From CAVOAK01 sp965217615 (GTDB lineage Bacteria > Pseudomonadota > Alphaproteobacteria > UBA8366 > CAVOAK01): a stretch of 64,000 nucleotides of DNA. Shown here piece after piece: positions 8,535 through 17,466 of the stretch. The number at the start of each line of letters is the position of its first letter. The stretch's first letter is position 1. The translations under genes and the position numbers were made by a program. The notes beneath the pieces are model-generated. The model had not been told where the DNA came from, searched no databases, and saw only the letters and a list, made by a program, of their open reading frames with translations. The stretch is taken from positions 310,001 to 374,000 of the forward strand of contig CBDCIT010000030.1 of assembly GCA_965217615.1 (NCBI GenBank). The letters run 5' to 3'.

Positions 8535-8813
8535 TTAGAAGTTTCCCTCAGCGGCTTCCTTCAGAATCAGCTTATCCAGCGTCAGATCAGCGACAGCTCG
8601 TCTCAGCCGCAGATTCTCCCGCTCGAGCTCCTTGAAGCGCCGTGCCCGCTCGATCTTTAGGCCGCCGTACTCCTTGCGCCAACGGTAATACGTCTGTTCC
8701 GAAACACCCAAGGTCCTGCAAACCGCAGGCACCGTTTGGCCGCCCGACAGGCTAACCTCCGCCTCCCGTAGCTTACCGATAACCTGTTCCGCGGCATGTC
8801 GTTTACGTGGCAT
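8535..8813 (-). CDS. IS3-family transposase OrfA (copy A)
   Basis: 92 residues. It has a helix-turn-helix (HAAEQVIGKLREAEVSLSGG, then VCRTLGVSEQTYYRWRKEYG) and a C-terminal leucine-zipper-like helix (ELERENLRLRRAVADLTLDK), as in IS3 OrfA proteins. In the IS3 family the active enzyme is an OrfAB fusion made by -1 frameshifting; here orfB is broken, so only OrfA can be made. Confidence 0.93.
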   Translation of the reverse strand: MPRKRHAAEQVIGKLREAEVSLSGGQTVPAVCRTLGVSEQTYYRWRKEYGGLKIERARRFKELERENLRLRRAVADLTLDKLILKEAAEGNF

Positions 8814-8883
8814 CCTGACCTCCGTTCAAACAGTCCTAGCCTAACATTCGGCCTGGACCAAGTTTTGGGGGTCAGGTCAGGGG

Positions 8884-9488
8884 CGTAGCGCGCAACGCTC
8901 CAGGTCGCCGAACTGGTTGAACACGAACAGCGGGTGATAGCAGGTGCAGCCGAAGTGGCCGTTATTGGCCGTGCCCTCCTGCTCACCGAATGTCGGGCTG
9001 ACGGAGCTGTCCATGTCGAGCACGACGCGCCTCGGTGGATCGTGGTCGTGAACCCGGTCGATCCACATCCCCGACAGGTCCGCAAGGGCCGCGAGGTTCT
9101 CGTTGTTCGCCAGCAGCTCGGTCTCGAACCGCCCCATCTGGCTGGTCGATGCCCCGCCGCGCTCGACCGCCTTGCCGCCGACGATCCAGCGCATCGCGGG
9201 ATCACGCCCGAGCCGGTCGGCGTCGTTGACATCCTCGTAGCCGGCGAGACGCCCATAGACGGACTGGCGAAGGAGACTGACGATGCCGTGCCAGCCGTTC
9301 CTGCCCGTGCGGCTATCCGCGAGCACGCCGCCCGCCAGTGCGGTCAGCCCGAGCGCGTCGTCCAGTTCGCGATAAGCGAGCAACCCCGCATCGGAGGTCA
9401 CCCGCGATCCGTGGAACTCCAGTTTCAGGCGGCGGTCGAAAAGGGGCCGGAGTGGCCCATGATCCGATTCACCCTCCGGGTTCCGCAT
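8884..9488 (-). pseudogene. IS1380-family transposase, N-terminal fragment
   Basis: About 200 N-terminal residues of an IS1380-type transposase: LKLEFHGSRVTSDAGLLAYR, ELDDALGL, and the block VVLDMDSSVSPTFGEQEGTA containing the first catalytic Asp. The reading frame stops after CALRP, exactly where IS3 copy A begins, so the IS3 truncated it. The upstream terminal repeat of the IS1380 element probably lies near 9500-9530 (the minus-strand sequence AAGAATCACTGGCTTGAGGG is typical of these ends). Confidence 0.88.
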
Positions 9489-9559
9489 CCGAGCCGCCCT
9501 CCGACACCCTCAAGCCAGTGATTCTTATAGCAGAATCGTGCCAATCAGGCATCAGGCGA

Positions 9560-9736
9560 AGCGGTCACTTGAGAAATGTGGCGTTAGTCACCGGTTCGCT
9601 TGAGCAGCTGGTGCCCAAGGATCACGTCCTGGCCCGTGTGGACCGTGTTCTCGATCTGGGCTGGCTGTACGAGGAAGTAGCGGACTGCTATTGTCCGGGC
9701 AACGGCCGCCCGGGTATCGGACTAGTCTACCTTTGA
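9560..9736 (+). pseudogene. IS1182-like transposase, N-terminal remnant
   Basis: A short frame encodes GSLEQLVPKDHVLARVDRVL and then LGWLYEEVADCYCPGNGRPG, matching the DUF772-type N-terminal region of IS1182-like transposases (the usual context is HxLRRID...YEEV...GRPxxDP). The match ends at a stop codon after about 55 residues, so it is a relic. It abuts the 3' end of the OmpA-like gene on the other strand. Confidence 0.6.
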
Positions 9737-11037
9737 GTGAGCTTGAACTCGATGCGACGGTTTCGGCGATAAGCTATTTCGTCGCCGTGATCATCGATCG
9801 GTTGAAATTCACCAAAGCCGGTCGCAGCTAATCGGGTGGGCGCGATACCTACGCCCACCAGGAACTCAACAACCGATACCGCGCGGGCGGTTGACAACTC
9901 CCAATTCGATGAAAAATGCTCGGTAACGATGGGAACTCGGTCAGTGTGGCCATCAACGCGCAGTATCCAATCGACATCTGCAGGAATAAGCGCCGCTAAC
10001 TGCTTGATCACGAGGGCGAGTTGGGCGAGTTTCCGCGTTCCGGATTTGCCGATCCGCGCCGAGCCCGACGCAAATAGTATTTCGGACTGAAGCACGAAAC
10101 GATCGCCTACCACGCGTACATCGCTTTGGTCACCGAGCACGTCCTGCAGACGACCGAAGAACTCTGACCGATACTTTGCGAGTTCCCGCACCCTTCCGGC
10201 AAGTGCTGCGTTCAACCGCCGGCCAAGCTCATCGTTATTTTCTTGCTGGGCAGCCTCGCGAATCCGCGCCTGTGCAAGCGCGGCCTTGAATTCCTTAAGG
10301 TCGGCGCGGAGCGCCGCAACTTGATTGCTGAGGGTCACAATCTCGGCTTGCCGCCGACCGATCTCGCTGGTGCCTAGGTCAATCGCAGCGTGTGCGGATT
10401 TTAGATCGGCATTGAGGGCGGAGCGTTCTCGACGGAGCGCGGACACGGCCTCGGTTAGGGTGTTGCCCTGCCGAGCGAGAGCGTCGCGGACGGCGCGTTC
10501 GCTCTCCATCTCAACCGTCAACGCCGCGAGTTGAAGCTGAAGGTCGTTCAATTGTTGTTTGGTCCGTTGCTCGGCGGATTTGAATTCGTTCTCAAGCGTC
10601 GTTCGAGCGCTGGTCATTTTATTGAGCTGTTGCTTGAGCGCACTGGCCTCGACCACGAGTGCCCCATTGACGCCCCGCTCACTTTTTAGTTCTTCAGTTA
10701 CTGCAGCGAGTTGCTGTTGCATTTCACGTGTGGCGGCAAGGGAGGATTTTTCTAGTGTGCGGTGCGCATCGCTGATTTCGCCAAGTTGCCATTGGAGCAT
10801 AGCGTTTTTTGCTCGTAGCGCTTCGTTTTGCGCTTCGATCTCGGTAAGGCGGACGATGGCCCGCTCGACTTGGCTCATTAAATATTCCAGCTCCCCCCGC
10901 CTCGCGGTTGTGTTTTCGACAACGGCTCTAGCGCGTTCGATTGGTTCTGAGGCCGTGGGTTCCCCGGCCGTGGGAGAGCCGATGGTGGCCAATAGAACTA
11001 TGGCAAAGAATTTGAATGCATGCCGGGTTTGCATCAT
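9727..11037 (-). CDS. exported coiled-coil protein with OmpA-like peptidoglycan-binding domain
   Basis: 436 residues. A signal peptide (FFAIVLLATIGSPTAG) precedes a long coiled coil from about residue 40 to 290, with heptads rich in Leu, Glu, Arg and Ala. The last 130 residues form an OmpA/MotB C-domain: ILFASGSARIGKSGTRKL, VDGHTDRVPI, and the TGFGEFQPIDD...RRNRRIEF motif whose Asp and Arg bind diaminopimelate. The architecture resembles peptidoglycan-anchored periplasmic rods such as those in the motility-protein OmpA/MotB family, but there is no transmembrane stator helix. It is flanked by IS debris on both sides yet is itself intact. Role inferred: envelope tethering. Confidence 0.85.
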   Translation of the reverse strand: MMQTRHAFKFFAIVLLATIGSPTAGEPTASEPIERARAVVENTTARRGELEYLMSQVERAIVRLTEIEAQNEALRAKNAMLQWQLGEISDAHRTLEKSSLAATREMQQQLAAVTEELKSERGVNGALVVEASALKQQLNKMTSARTTLENEFKSAEQRTKQQLNDLQLQLAALTVEMESERAVRDALARQGNTLTEAVSALRRERSALNADLKSAHAAIDLGTSEIGRRQAEIVTLSNQVAALRADLKEFKAALAQARIREAAQQENNDELGRRLNAALAGRVRELAKYRSEFFGRLQDVLGDQSDVRVVGDRFVLQSEILFASGSARIGKSGTRKLAQLALVIKQLAALIPADVDWILRVDGHTDRVPIVTEHFSSNWELSTARAVSVVEFLVGVGIAPTRLAATGFGEFQPIDDHGDEIAYRRNRRIEFKLTQR

Positions 11038-11289
11038 CTGGAGTCCACCCCATTCTCTTCGGTTCCTCGAGGGGTCTTGAGATCCTCCCGCTCCTAATTT
11101 TCTTGGCTGGGATTTCCCATATAGAACCCTCCAGAGCAGTAGAATGTCAGGGGAATCGGATAGATGAATTTATCCTGTGATGAGGCTTTGGGGGAAGTCG
11201 TCGCCCCATGTTGCTAGGCTTCGTCTGACACGGAGATTATCTTTACCGGTAGCGCTGGTCTGCCCTCGTTGAGTAGTCCAGTCCGATTG
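11038..11289. other. no gene recognised
   Basis: Upstream of the OmpA-like gene; it probably contains that gene's promoter. I found no convincing coding frame, RNA or repeat. The following bases up to 12067 are mobile-element debris. Confidence 0.5.
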
Positions 11290-11370
11290 TCAGTGCATGA
11301 TAGGCATTCGGTACATCGGGACGATGGTTTCCGAGCCTAGCGGTCTGTATCCCAAAGCGTTGTGTAGCAC
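11290..11370 (-). pseudogene. 3' tail of an IS3-family transposase
   Basis: The minus strand reads VLHNALGYRPLGSETIVPMY, then RMPIMH and a stop, matching the C-terminal end common in IS3-family OrfB proteins (HNALGYRPPAPETI...PIMH). Only about 26 codons remain. It differs from the two other IS3 families in the window, so it marks a further, older element. Confidence 0.65.
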
Positions 11371-11498
11371 ATTAAACATGCTTTCTCATTGGTAGAGTCG
11401 AGGGCTGGCGCGCCTGCTTTAAGGTCCGGTGGTTGTTCCGTCGCTTTCGCTCTGGGCCTCAGTCCGGTTCCCATGGCCGCGTTTCCAGTCCCCCGCTC

Positions 11499-11536
11499 AT
11501 CAAACCGGACGTGCGGTTCTCCCGCATCCGGCTTTC
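11499..11536 (-). ncRNA. group II intron domain V (remnant intron)
   Basis: On the minus strand the sequence reads AGCCGGATGCGGGAGAACCG, followed by CACGTCCGGTTT, forming the compact domain V hairpin with its internal bulge and capping tetraloop. It lies 47 nt beyond the stop of the intron-encoded protein, as expected for the 3' end of a bacterial group II intron. The 5' part of the intron is lost, so it cannot splice by itself. Confidence 0.75.
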
Positions 11537-11582
11537 GGACGAGATCATGCCTTCGCGCTCGGAAGGCCCATGGTCTGCCGCT

Positions 11583-12066
11583 TCAGACGGGTGAGGCCGT
11601 ACTCTTCCTGAAGCCTCTGGTCGAGAATCGCACGAATCTCCACTGCCGCGTCTGGTGCTTTCGACCGAGCCACTGGCGTAGCCGCTTTCCCGTATGACGA
11701 TTGACCGCGCTGTAGGCTGGGCTGACGTGACCGAGGCTGAAGTAGTTAGCCCATCCGCTCATGGTGCGGTTCAGGCCTTCCACCATCACCTCCACCGTGC
11801 CGTGGCGCTGTCATGTCGCTGATCCTGCGGCATATGCTCTGGACGCTCGCCTTGCTGGGACGGGGGCAGAGGAATGCTCCCGTCCCTTTCGGGCTATAAC
11901 TGCGTCCGATGCGGTAGCCCAGAAACTCAATTGGCTCGTCCGGACACCGCAGGCATCGGGTTTTCTGTTCGTTGACCGGCAGCTTCAGACCATCCATGAG
12001 CCGCTTGACCGCCGTCAGTATCTCTGCCGCCGGGGCCTTGCCGAGCACACAAAGGTCATCGGCATA
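11583..12066 (-). pseudogene. group II intron reverse transcriptase/maturase, truncated and frameshifted
   Basis: The fragment starts with the catalytic motif YADDLCVLGKAPAAEIL at the very edge of the IS5 element and continues through the RT thumb (PIEFLGYRIGR, RPSKASVQSICRRISDMT). After a frameshift near 11800 the GIIM maturase domain follows (VEGLNRTMSGWANYFSLGHV, VNRHTGKRLRQWLGRKH). Everything upstream of YADD, including the RT fingers, is missing because IS5 abuts at 12068. Nonfunctional. Confidence 0.88.
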
Positions 12067-12067
12067 A

Positions 12068-13352
12068 GGGCACCTCTAAGAATTCGCGATTTGACAGAGG
12101 ATGATTGGTTAAACGGGCTGTGGCCGTCTGCGGCCATGCTGGCACCGGGATTTCCGGGAGTTTCCCGCGCTCCAATTGAGCTATTTCCGCTTCAAGACCG
12201 TGCCCAGGCGATCTCCTACTCAGAGTATTGTCACACCGCCGCGGCGAGGCGGTTCAGTTGGACCAGACGGCGCATGTTGTGGGCGAGGTTCTTCAGCCCT
12301 ATCCGAGCCTTTGCCCGCGCCAGCCCGACACTACGCAGCAGCGTCCCGCCCATGTCGTTGCTCTGGGCCCCGAAAACATGCTCGACGCGGACCCGAACGG
12401 ACGAACGGGTCTTGTTGCCTTGCTTCTCGCGCTCGCTCAGCGGCTTGTTGCGGCGGGCTTTGCGATGGATCCGGCTCCTCAACCCCTTCTTCTTCAGCGC
12501 CGCCTCGATCTCCGCCGAGCGATAAGCGCTGTCCGCCCATACGCCCAAGGCCGTGTTGTCCCCATCCAGGATATCGTCGAGAACCTTACTGTCGTGCGTC
12601 GCCGCGTCGCTCACCTGATAGCGCCGCACCAGCTTGTGCCGACGGTCCACGTTGACATGGTTCTTGTAGCCGTAATGGCTCCTGCCGTGCTTCTTGGTCC
12701 ACCGCGCCTCGACATCCTTTTGGCGCCGCTTTGCCGGCTTATCCTGCCAGCATTCCGGCGTCTCGCCAGCCTTTATCCCCGCGTTCTCCTTGCGGCTGTT
12801 GCGCTGTTTGGGCACCGCCACGATCGAGGCGTCGATGATCTGGCCGCCCATCGCCAGATAGCCCTGATCCTTCAGGTGGCCATCGAACGTCTCGAATAAG
12901 GTCTCGATCACCCCAGCTTGCGTCAACTGTTCGCGGTACAGCCACACTGTCTTGGCATCGGGAACCCGGTCCTCCAGACCCAACCCCAAAAACCGCATGA
13001 ACGACAGACGATCCCGGATCTGATGCTCAACCTGATCGTCCGACAGATTGTAGAGTGCGCTCAGAATGATCGTCTTGAACATCACCACCGCGTCCCACGG
13101 CTTGCGTCCCGCCCGCGACTTGCGCGCCTTGTCCGAACGCCGACACACCGCATCCAAACACCCACGGAAGTCTTCCCACGGAACAACCTCGTCGATCTTC
13201 GCCAGAGGCTCGTTCTTGGCGTCCAGCCCGGTATACCGCTTCGAAAGATCAAAAAATCCTATCTGACCCATGAACACCCCTCCCGATGTCAACAAATCGT
13301 CAACCCGATTCTAAACCGACGGTGCGCGAAAATGGCATTTTTAGAGGTGCCC
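12068..13352 (-). mobile_element. IS5-family insertion sequence
   Basis: A 1285-bp element with terminal inverted repeats: the left end begins GGGCACCTCTAAGAATTCGC and the right end, on the minus strand, begins GGGCACCTCTAAAAATGCCA. No matching target duplication is found (left flank ggcataa, right flank tctac). The flanks are parts of two unrelated genes: the intron maturase on the left and an asparagine synthase on the right. This points to an adjacent deletion or to recombination between two copies. Confidence 0.88.
12231..13271 (-). CDS. IS5-family transposase
   Basis: 346 residues from ATG 13271, preceded by the good Shine-Dalgarno GGGAGGGG; a longer frame to 13295 is possible but lacks a site. 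It has the N-terminal DUF772-type region (WEDFRGCLDAVCRRSDKARK), the first Asp (GGQIIDASIVAVPKQRN), the second (VWADSAYRSAEIEAAL) and the terminal Glu (RVRVEHVFGAQSNDMGG) of the DDE catalytic triad. Intact. Confidence 0.95.
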   Translation of the reverse strand: MGQIGFFDLSKRYTGLDAKNEPLAKIDEVVPWEDFRGCLDAVCRRSDKARKSRAGRKPWDAVVMFKTIILSALYNLSDDQVEHQIRDRLSFMRFLGLGLEDRVPDAKTVWLYREQLTQAGVIETLFETFDGHLKDQGYLAMGGQIIDASIVAVPKQRNSRKENAGIKAGETPECWQDKPAKRRQKDVEARWTKKHGRSHYGYKNHVNVDRRHKLVRRYQVSDAATHDSKVLDDILDGDNTALGVWADSAYRSAEIEAALKKKGLRSRIHRKARRNKPLSEREKQGNKTRSSVRVRVEHVFGAQSNDMGGTLLRSVGLARAKARIGLKNLAHNMRRLVQLNRLAAAV

Positions 13353-14811
13353 TCTACATTTATGAAGCGAATGGCGAGATTGTATTGGCCTCGGAAATCA
13401 AGGCGATTCTGGCGACCTGTCCCGAGGCCGCTAGAATGGACCATCTGTCGATGCGCCGATTCGTCACCCGCGGATGGCTCGACCACGATGAACGTACGAT
13501 GTTCGCCGATATCGGACAATTGCCGCCGGCCAGCATCACGGTCTGGCGTGAAGGGCACCTGGTTGAACGCAAGACCTATTGGCGTCTTCCACGCCCAGTA
13601 CAAACACGGGCCGATCCCACGGAATTGCGCGAGACTTTTTTTGATGTCGTCGAACGGCATCTTCAGAGCGATGCGCCTGTGGCGACGACCCTATCGGGCG
13701 GGCTCGACAGCAGCAGCATCACCTGCGCCTTGGCACGTGGACTGGGCATGGCGGATCGGGTGCATGCATTTTCCATTCGACCACCCGACACGCCGGACGA
13801 GTCGTTGTGGATCGATGAGACTGTGGCGTCGCTCCAGATCGAGCATAAATACTTGGATCCCGACAATGTTGACGTTATCCAGGCGCTCGACGAGTTGCTC
13901 GACCATATGGACGAGCCGGTTTTTAACTCGGCATATGTCTACCAGTCCATTTTGCGTCGTCACATCGGCGCCCTTGGCTACAAGGTGCTTCTGATCGGGG
14001 ACGGTGGCGACGAAGTGTTCGGCGGCTACGCAAAGCTTTTGCCGATGTTTGTGACCGCGCTTCTGCAGGACGGGAAACAACTCGCTGCGCGTCGGGCTAT
14101 CCAGGGCGGTGTTTCCCTAACTGGACGTCGCCCGAGCGAACAGGTCGCTCGCTTAAGGTTGTATCGCGACGGTTGCATTGGCGCCCGCACCTGCCAGGAG
14201 TTTCGCCGCGGCTACGATTTATTTTGGACAACGTTTTGCTCGACGAGGAGGAGTTGTTTCCCGAAGCTAATTATCCGCAACTTGAGGGATTGTCGGCCGG
14301 CGTGCCATTTTTCCGCGAGTTGCTCGATCGGATGCGCCTCGACATCCCGCACCATCTGCGTAACGAAGACCGCAACTCGATGGCCTGCGGCGTTGAAGCT
14401 CGACCAGCCTTCGTCGATCACGAGTTGATCGAATTGGCTTGGAGTTATCCCTACGAGTTGTTCATGGAGGATGGCATCAATAAGCGCTTGATGCGCCGCG
14501 CCATGGAGGGAACGGTGACGCCGTCCGTCCTTCGCCTTAGGAAGAAGATGGTTCGGTCCGGGAACAACACGGTCCTCGCATACGATCAGTTGGCGGAGCC
14601 GATGCGCGAGATATTGCAAGCGTCGGACGTCACCGCGGGCGGGATGTGGCGAAACGATCTCTACCGGCTCTACGAGCTGGATCGCGCGGCCCGTGACCCA
14701 GACAATGCTTATCCCTGGTTCCGTTTCTACATGACCCAAAGATGGTTCGCGCTGAAGTTGGCGCCGCAATCGCAGCGACTCTTCGCGCCGCCGCAAGGAA
14801 TGGTGCATTGA
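13353..14811 (+). pseudogene. asparagine synthase (glutamine-hydrolysing), N-truncated and frameshifted
   Basis: The frame emerges straight from the IS5 end at LYIYEANGEIVLASEIKAIL, a segment that lies about 130 residues into AsnB proteins, so the Cys2 nucleophile and most of the glutaminase domain are gone. The synthetase domain keeps the ATP pyrophosphatase loop (TTLSGGLDSSSITCAL) and LLIGDGGDEVFGGY. A single-base loss at a T-run (14222-14225) shifts the frame between FRRGYDLF and LDNVLLDEEELFPEANY. The 3' part (RNEDRNSMACGVEARPAFVD) is well preserved. It overlaps the next gene by 4 nt. In glycan clusters such enzymes often amidate sugars. Confidence 0.9.
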
Positions 14812-15508
14812 GCTCGGTCCTGACTGTCATTCCGGCGCGCGGCGGCTCGAAAGGCGTGCCTCGCAAGAACATTCGAACGTTGGCTGGAAAACCGTTGATC
14901 GCCTACTCAATCGAAGCGGCGAACGCGGTTTCTCAGCTATCCGACCTGGTCGTGAGCACGAAGGACGAGGAGATCGCCGGAATAGCGCGCGAATTGGGTG
15001 CCGAAGTGCCGTCCCTGCGACCTGCCGAGCTGGCCGAGGATCTTACACCGACCTATCCTGTTATCATGTATGCGCTGGAGGAGATGGAACTTAGACGCGG
15101 CGCTCAATACGATGCGGTGCTTTTGCTGCAACCGACCTGCCCGTTGCGCACGTCGGCGCATATCGAAACTTCACTCGATATGCTGCATTCCGCACCTTGC
15201 GATAGCGTTGTTTCGGTTGTCGAAGTCAGCAATACCCACCCGTTCCGCATGAAGCGTTTGATTGACAATCGTCTGGTCAATTACATAGAGCAAGGCTTCG
15301 AGGACATGCGTCCGCGTCAGGTCCGCCCAAGGTCTATTTGCGCAACGGGGCGATTTATCTTAGCCGCCGCAAGTCGCTATTCGAATACGAAGCACTGGTT
15401 GGCGAGCATTGTCTCGGTATGGTCATGACTGACGAAGACTCGGTGAATATCGATGGTCCGCTCGACTTCGTCCTTGCCGACGCGATCCTCGCTGGACGGG
15501 CTGGTTGA
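14808..15508 (+). pseudogene. CMP-nonulosonate (sialic/legionaminic-type) synthetase, frameshifted
   Basis: Starts at TTG 14808 within the stop codon of the preceding gene. The nucleotidyltransferase signature VIPARGGSKGVPRKNIRTLA lies at the N-terminus, followed by LLLQPTCPLRTSAHIE. It would activate a nonulosonic acid with CTP. Near the CCC at 15326-15328 the frame is lost (RPRQVRP continues as KVYLRNGAIYLSRRKSLFEY in another frame, then DEDSVNIDGPLDFVLADAIL to a stop at 15508). Only one base is missing, and all family blocks can be read across the two frames. Confidence 0.88.
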
Positions 15509-15512
15509 AGCT

Positions 15513-16455
15513 GTGCGCCTGCTTTGTCCGGAATCCGGCAGTTTTTCAACCGCCGTCCGCGGGCGGGCGGAGGCACTCCTGGAGGCCGACTTCCGGACTC
15601 TCGATCAGGCCAGTTTCGACCACGCCGCCACTGATTACGACGCCGTATTGGTGCGTTTCAATACTCGGGTCGGCGCTGCGGTCATGGGCACTTCGTCGCA
15701 CCTCCGCGCCGTCATGTCGCCGACCACCGGGCTCGATCATATCGATTTGGCGTTGGCCCGGAAGCGGCGTATTGCGGTGTTCCACCTGCGAGGGCAGACC
15801 AAGTTCCTACGCACCATAAATCCGACAGCGGAAATGACCATCGCCCTAATGTTGGCGCTCCTGCGAAAACTGCCACAGGCTGCCAACGCGGTGCTCGAAG
15901 GCGTTGGGAAGTTTCGCCGTTCCGCGGTTGCGAAGTCGCCGGAAAAACCTTGGGAATCGTCGGTTACGGTCGACTTGGTTCGAAGGTTGCCAGGATCGCG
16001 CGGACGTTTGAAATGGACGTCCTGGCGCATGACATTCGACCGCGGCGACTCGCCGCCGGGGTCCGCCGGGCGAAGGACCTGGGTCGACTGCTACACGAAT
16101 CCGACATAGTGAGTCTGCACTTGCCGTTGAATACCGACATGACCGAAATTTTGGGCACTGATGAAATCGCATGTATGCGGCCCGGCGCGGTGTTGATCAA
16201 CACGGCACGAGGGGCGTTGGTCGACACAGGGGCTCTGCTCGCCGCTCTACAAACGGGCCGGCTAGGTGGCGCGGCGCTTGACGTCCTGGACAACGAACAT
16301 GAAATAGCCTGAGTGGCCATCCGCTGATCGATTACGCCAGGACTCACAATAATATTTTGATAACGCCGCACATCGGCGGTGCAAGTTTCGAGCCCGTCGA
16401 GAAGACGGATTTGTTCGTGTTTGATCGGTTCCTCGACTGGGCCGGGCTCGCCTAA
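15513..16455 (+). pseudogene. D-2-hydroxyacid dehydrogenase (SerA-like), two frameshifts
   Basis: Begins about GTG 15513 (RLLCPESGSF). The substrate-binding half is in one frame, then near 15920 the frame changes to GKTLGIVGYGRLGSKVARI, the Rossmann glycine motif of the NAD-binding domain. MRPGAVLINTARGALVDTGA carries the conserved Arg region. Around 16300 a second shift leads to ILITPHIGGASFEPVEKTD, which holds the catalytic His, and a stop at 16453-16455. Such dehydrogenases appear in some sugar-acid and nonulosonate clusters; here the substrate is unknown. Nonfunctional as read. Confidence 0.85.
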
Positions 16456-16479
16456 CGACGGCAGGAAAGGTTTTTTTGG

Positions 16480-17466
16480 ATGACACAAGACGCGAAGCCG
16501 GTCGCCCTGATCGCTGAATTTTGCCAGAACCACAACGGCGATTTTGACATGCTTGCGCGCATGATTGAGGCGGCGGCGCAAAACGGCGCGACGCACGGTA
16601 AAATGCAGACGATATTCGCCGACAATGTTGCCTACCAGCCGCAGTTCGAGGAAGGGTTCGAGGTCGACGGCGTGACCATGGCGATCAAACGGCCCTACAA
16701 GGCCGAGTATAATCGTTCAAAGGATTTGGAGATCACCTTCGAACAAAGCGCCGAGTTCGTTCGCATCTGCCGAGAGTCGGGTCTGACCCCGATGACGACA
16801 TGCTTTGTCCACGAGCACGCGATGCGACTCAGGGAATTGGGTTTCAAAACGATCAAGGTAGCGAGTTACGACTGCGGTTCGTTTCCCATGTTGCGCGACC
16901 TTAAGGCGTTGTTCGAAGAGTTGATCGTTTCGACCGGAGCGACCTTCGACGACGAGATTGTCCACGCCGCCGATATCCTGGAGGGGTCGAACTTCGCATT
17001 GCTGCATTGCGTGACGATTTATCCGACACCGCTCGTGGAAATGCACTTGGCGCGGATGGAATTCCTACGCCGTCATGCACCGCGGGTCGGTTTCTCGGAT
17101 CATTCATTGGTCGCGCGCGACGGTGTGATCGCAGCCAAAGCGGCAATCACGCTCGGCGCAGAGTTGGTCGAACGACACTTCACTACGCTTGGCGCCGACG
17201 AATCGCGTGACGGACCGGTCTCGATCGGCCCGCAATACTTGCAGGAACTTGCCGATTTTTCGGCGCTTGATCCCGGTGAGCGGGAGGCGAAGATGGACGC
17301 CGACCATCCAGGATGGCGAATTGCCATAGGCGAGAAGAACCGCATGTTGTCGGATGCCGAACTGCTGAACCGTGATTACTACCGCGGTCGCTTCGCCAGC
17401 CGGCGACCAGAGAGCACAGACGGGACCCGCATGATCTACAATTGGGAGGAGGTTCCTCTGTCGTGA
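16480..17466 (+). CDS. NeuB-family nonulosonate synthase lacking the SAF domain
   Basis: 328 residues. The NeuB TIM barrel is recognisable: LIAEFCQNHNGDFDMLARMI with the early Glu and His, HGKMQTIF (compare AVKFQTF in canonical members), FKTIKVASYDCGSFPML, TGATFDDEI, LLHCVTIYPTP and RVGFSDHSL. These enzymes condense PEP with an N-acyl hexosamine. The C-terminal antifreeze-like SAF domain is absent; instead the tail ends around TRMIYNWEEVPLS. It is one of two NeuB-like genes in the window and the only long gene from 13.3 to 19.2 kb that is still open. The following gene overlaps by 4 nt. Confidence 0.82.
   Translation: MTQDAKPVALIAEFCQNHNGDFDMLARMIEAAAQNGATHGKMQTIFADNVAYQPQFEEGFEVDGVTMAIKRPYKAEYNRSKDLEITFEQSAEFVRICRESGLTPMTTCFVHEHAMRLRELGFKTIKVASYDCGSFPMLRDLKALFEELIVSTGATFDDEIVHAADILEGSNFALLHCVTIYPTPLVEMHLARMEFLRRHAPRVGFSDHSLVARDGVIAAKAAITLGAELVERHFTTLGADESRDGPVSIGPQYLQELADFSALDPGEREAKMDADHPGWRIAIGEKNRMLSDAELLNRDYYRGRFASRRPESTDGTRMIYNWEEVPLS

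Larger units (their letters stand above)
6279..8883 (-). mobile_element. IS3-family element, copy A, interrupted by an IS256-family element
   Basis: Same element as the intact copy at 26156-27431, in the opposite orientation. Its ends read TGGCCTGCCCCC at the left and, on the minus strand, TGACCTGACCCCC at the orfA side, forming imperfect terminal inverted repeats. The predicted products differ from copy B by only a few residues (for example Ala/Thr at OrfA position 7), so both arrived recently. An IS256-family element sits inside orfB. No flanking target duplication is visible: the left flank ends in ttcatca and the right flank begins ggggcg. Confidence 0.85.
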
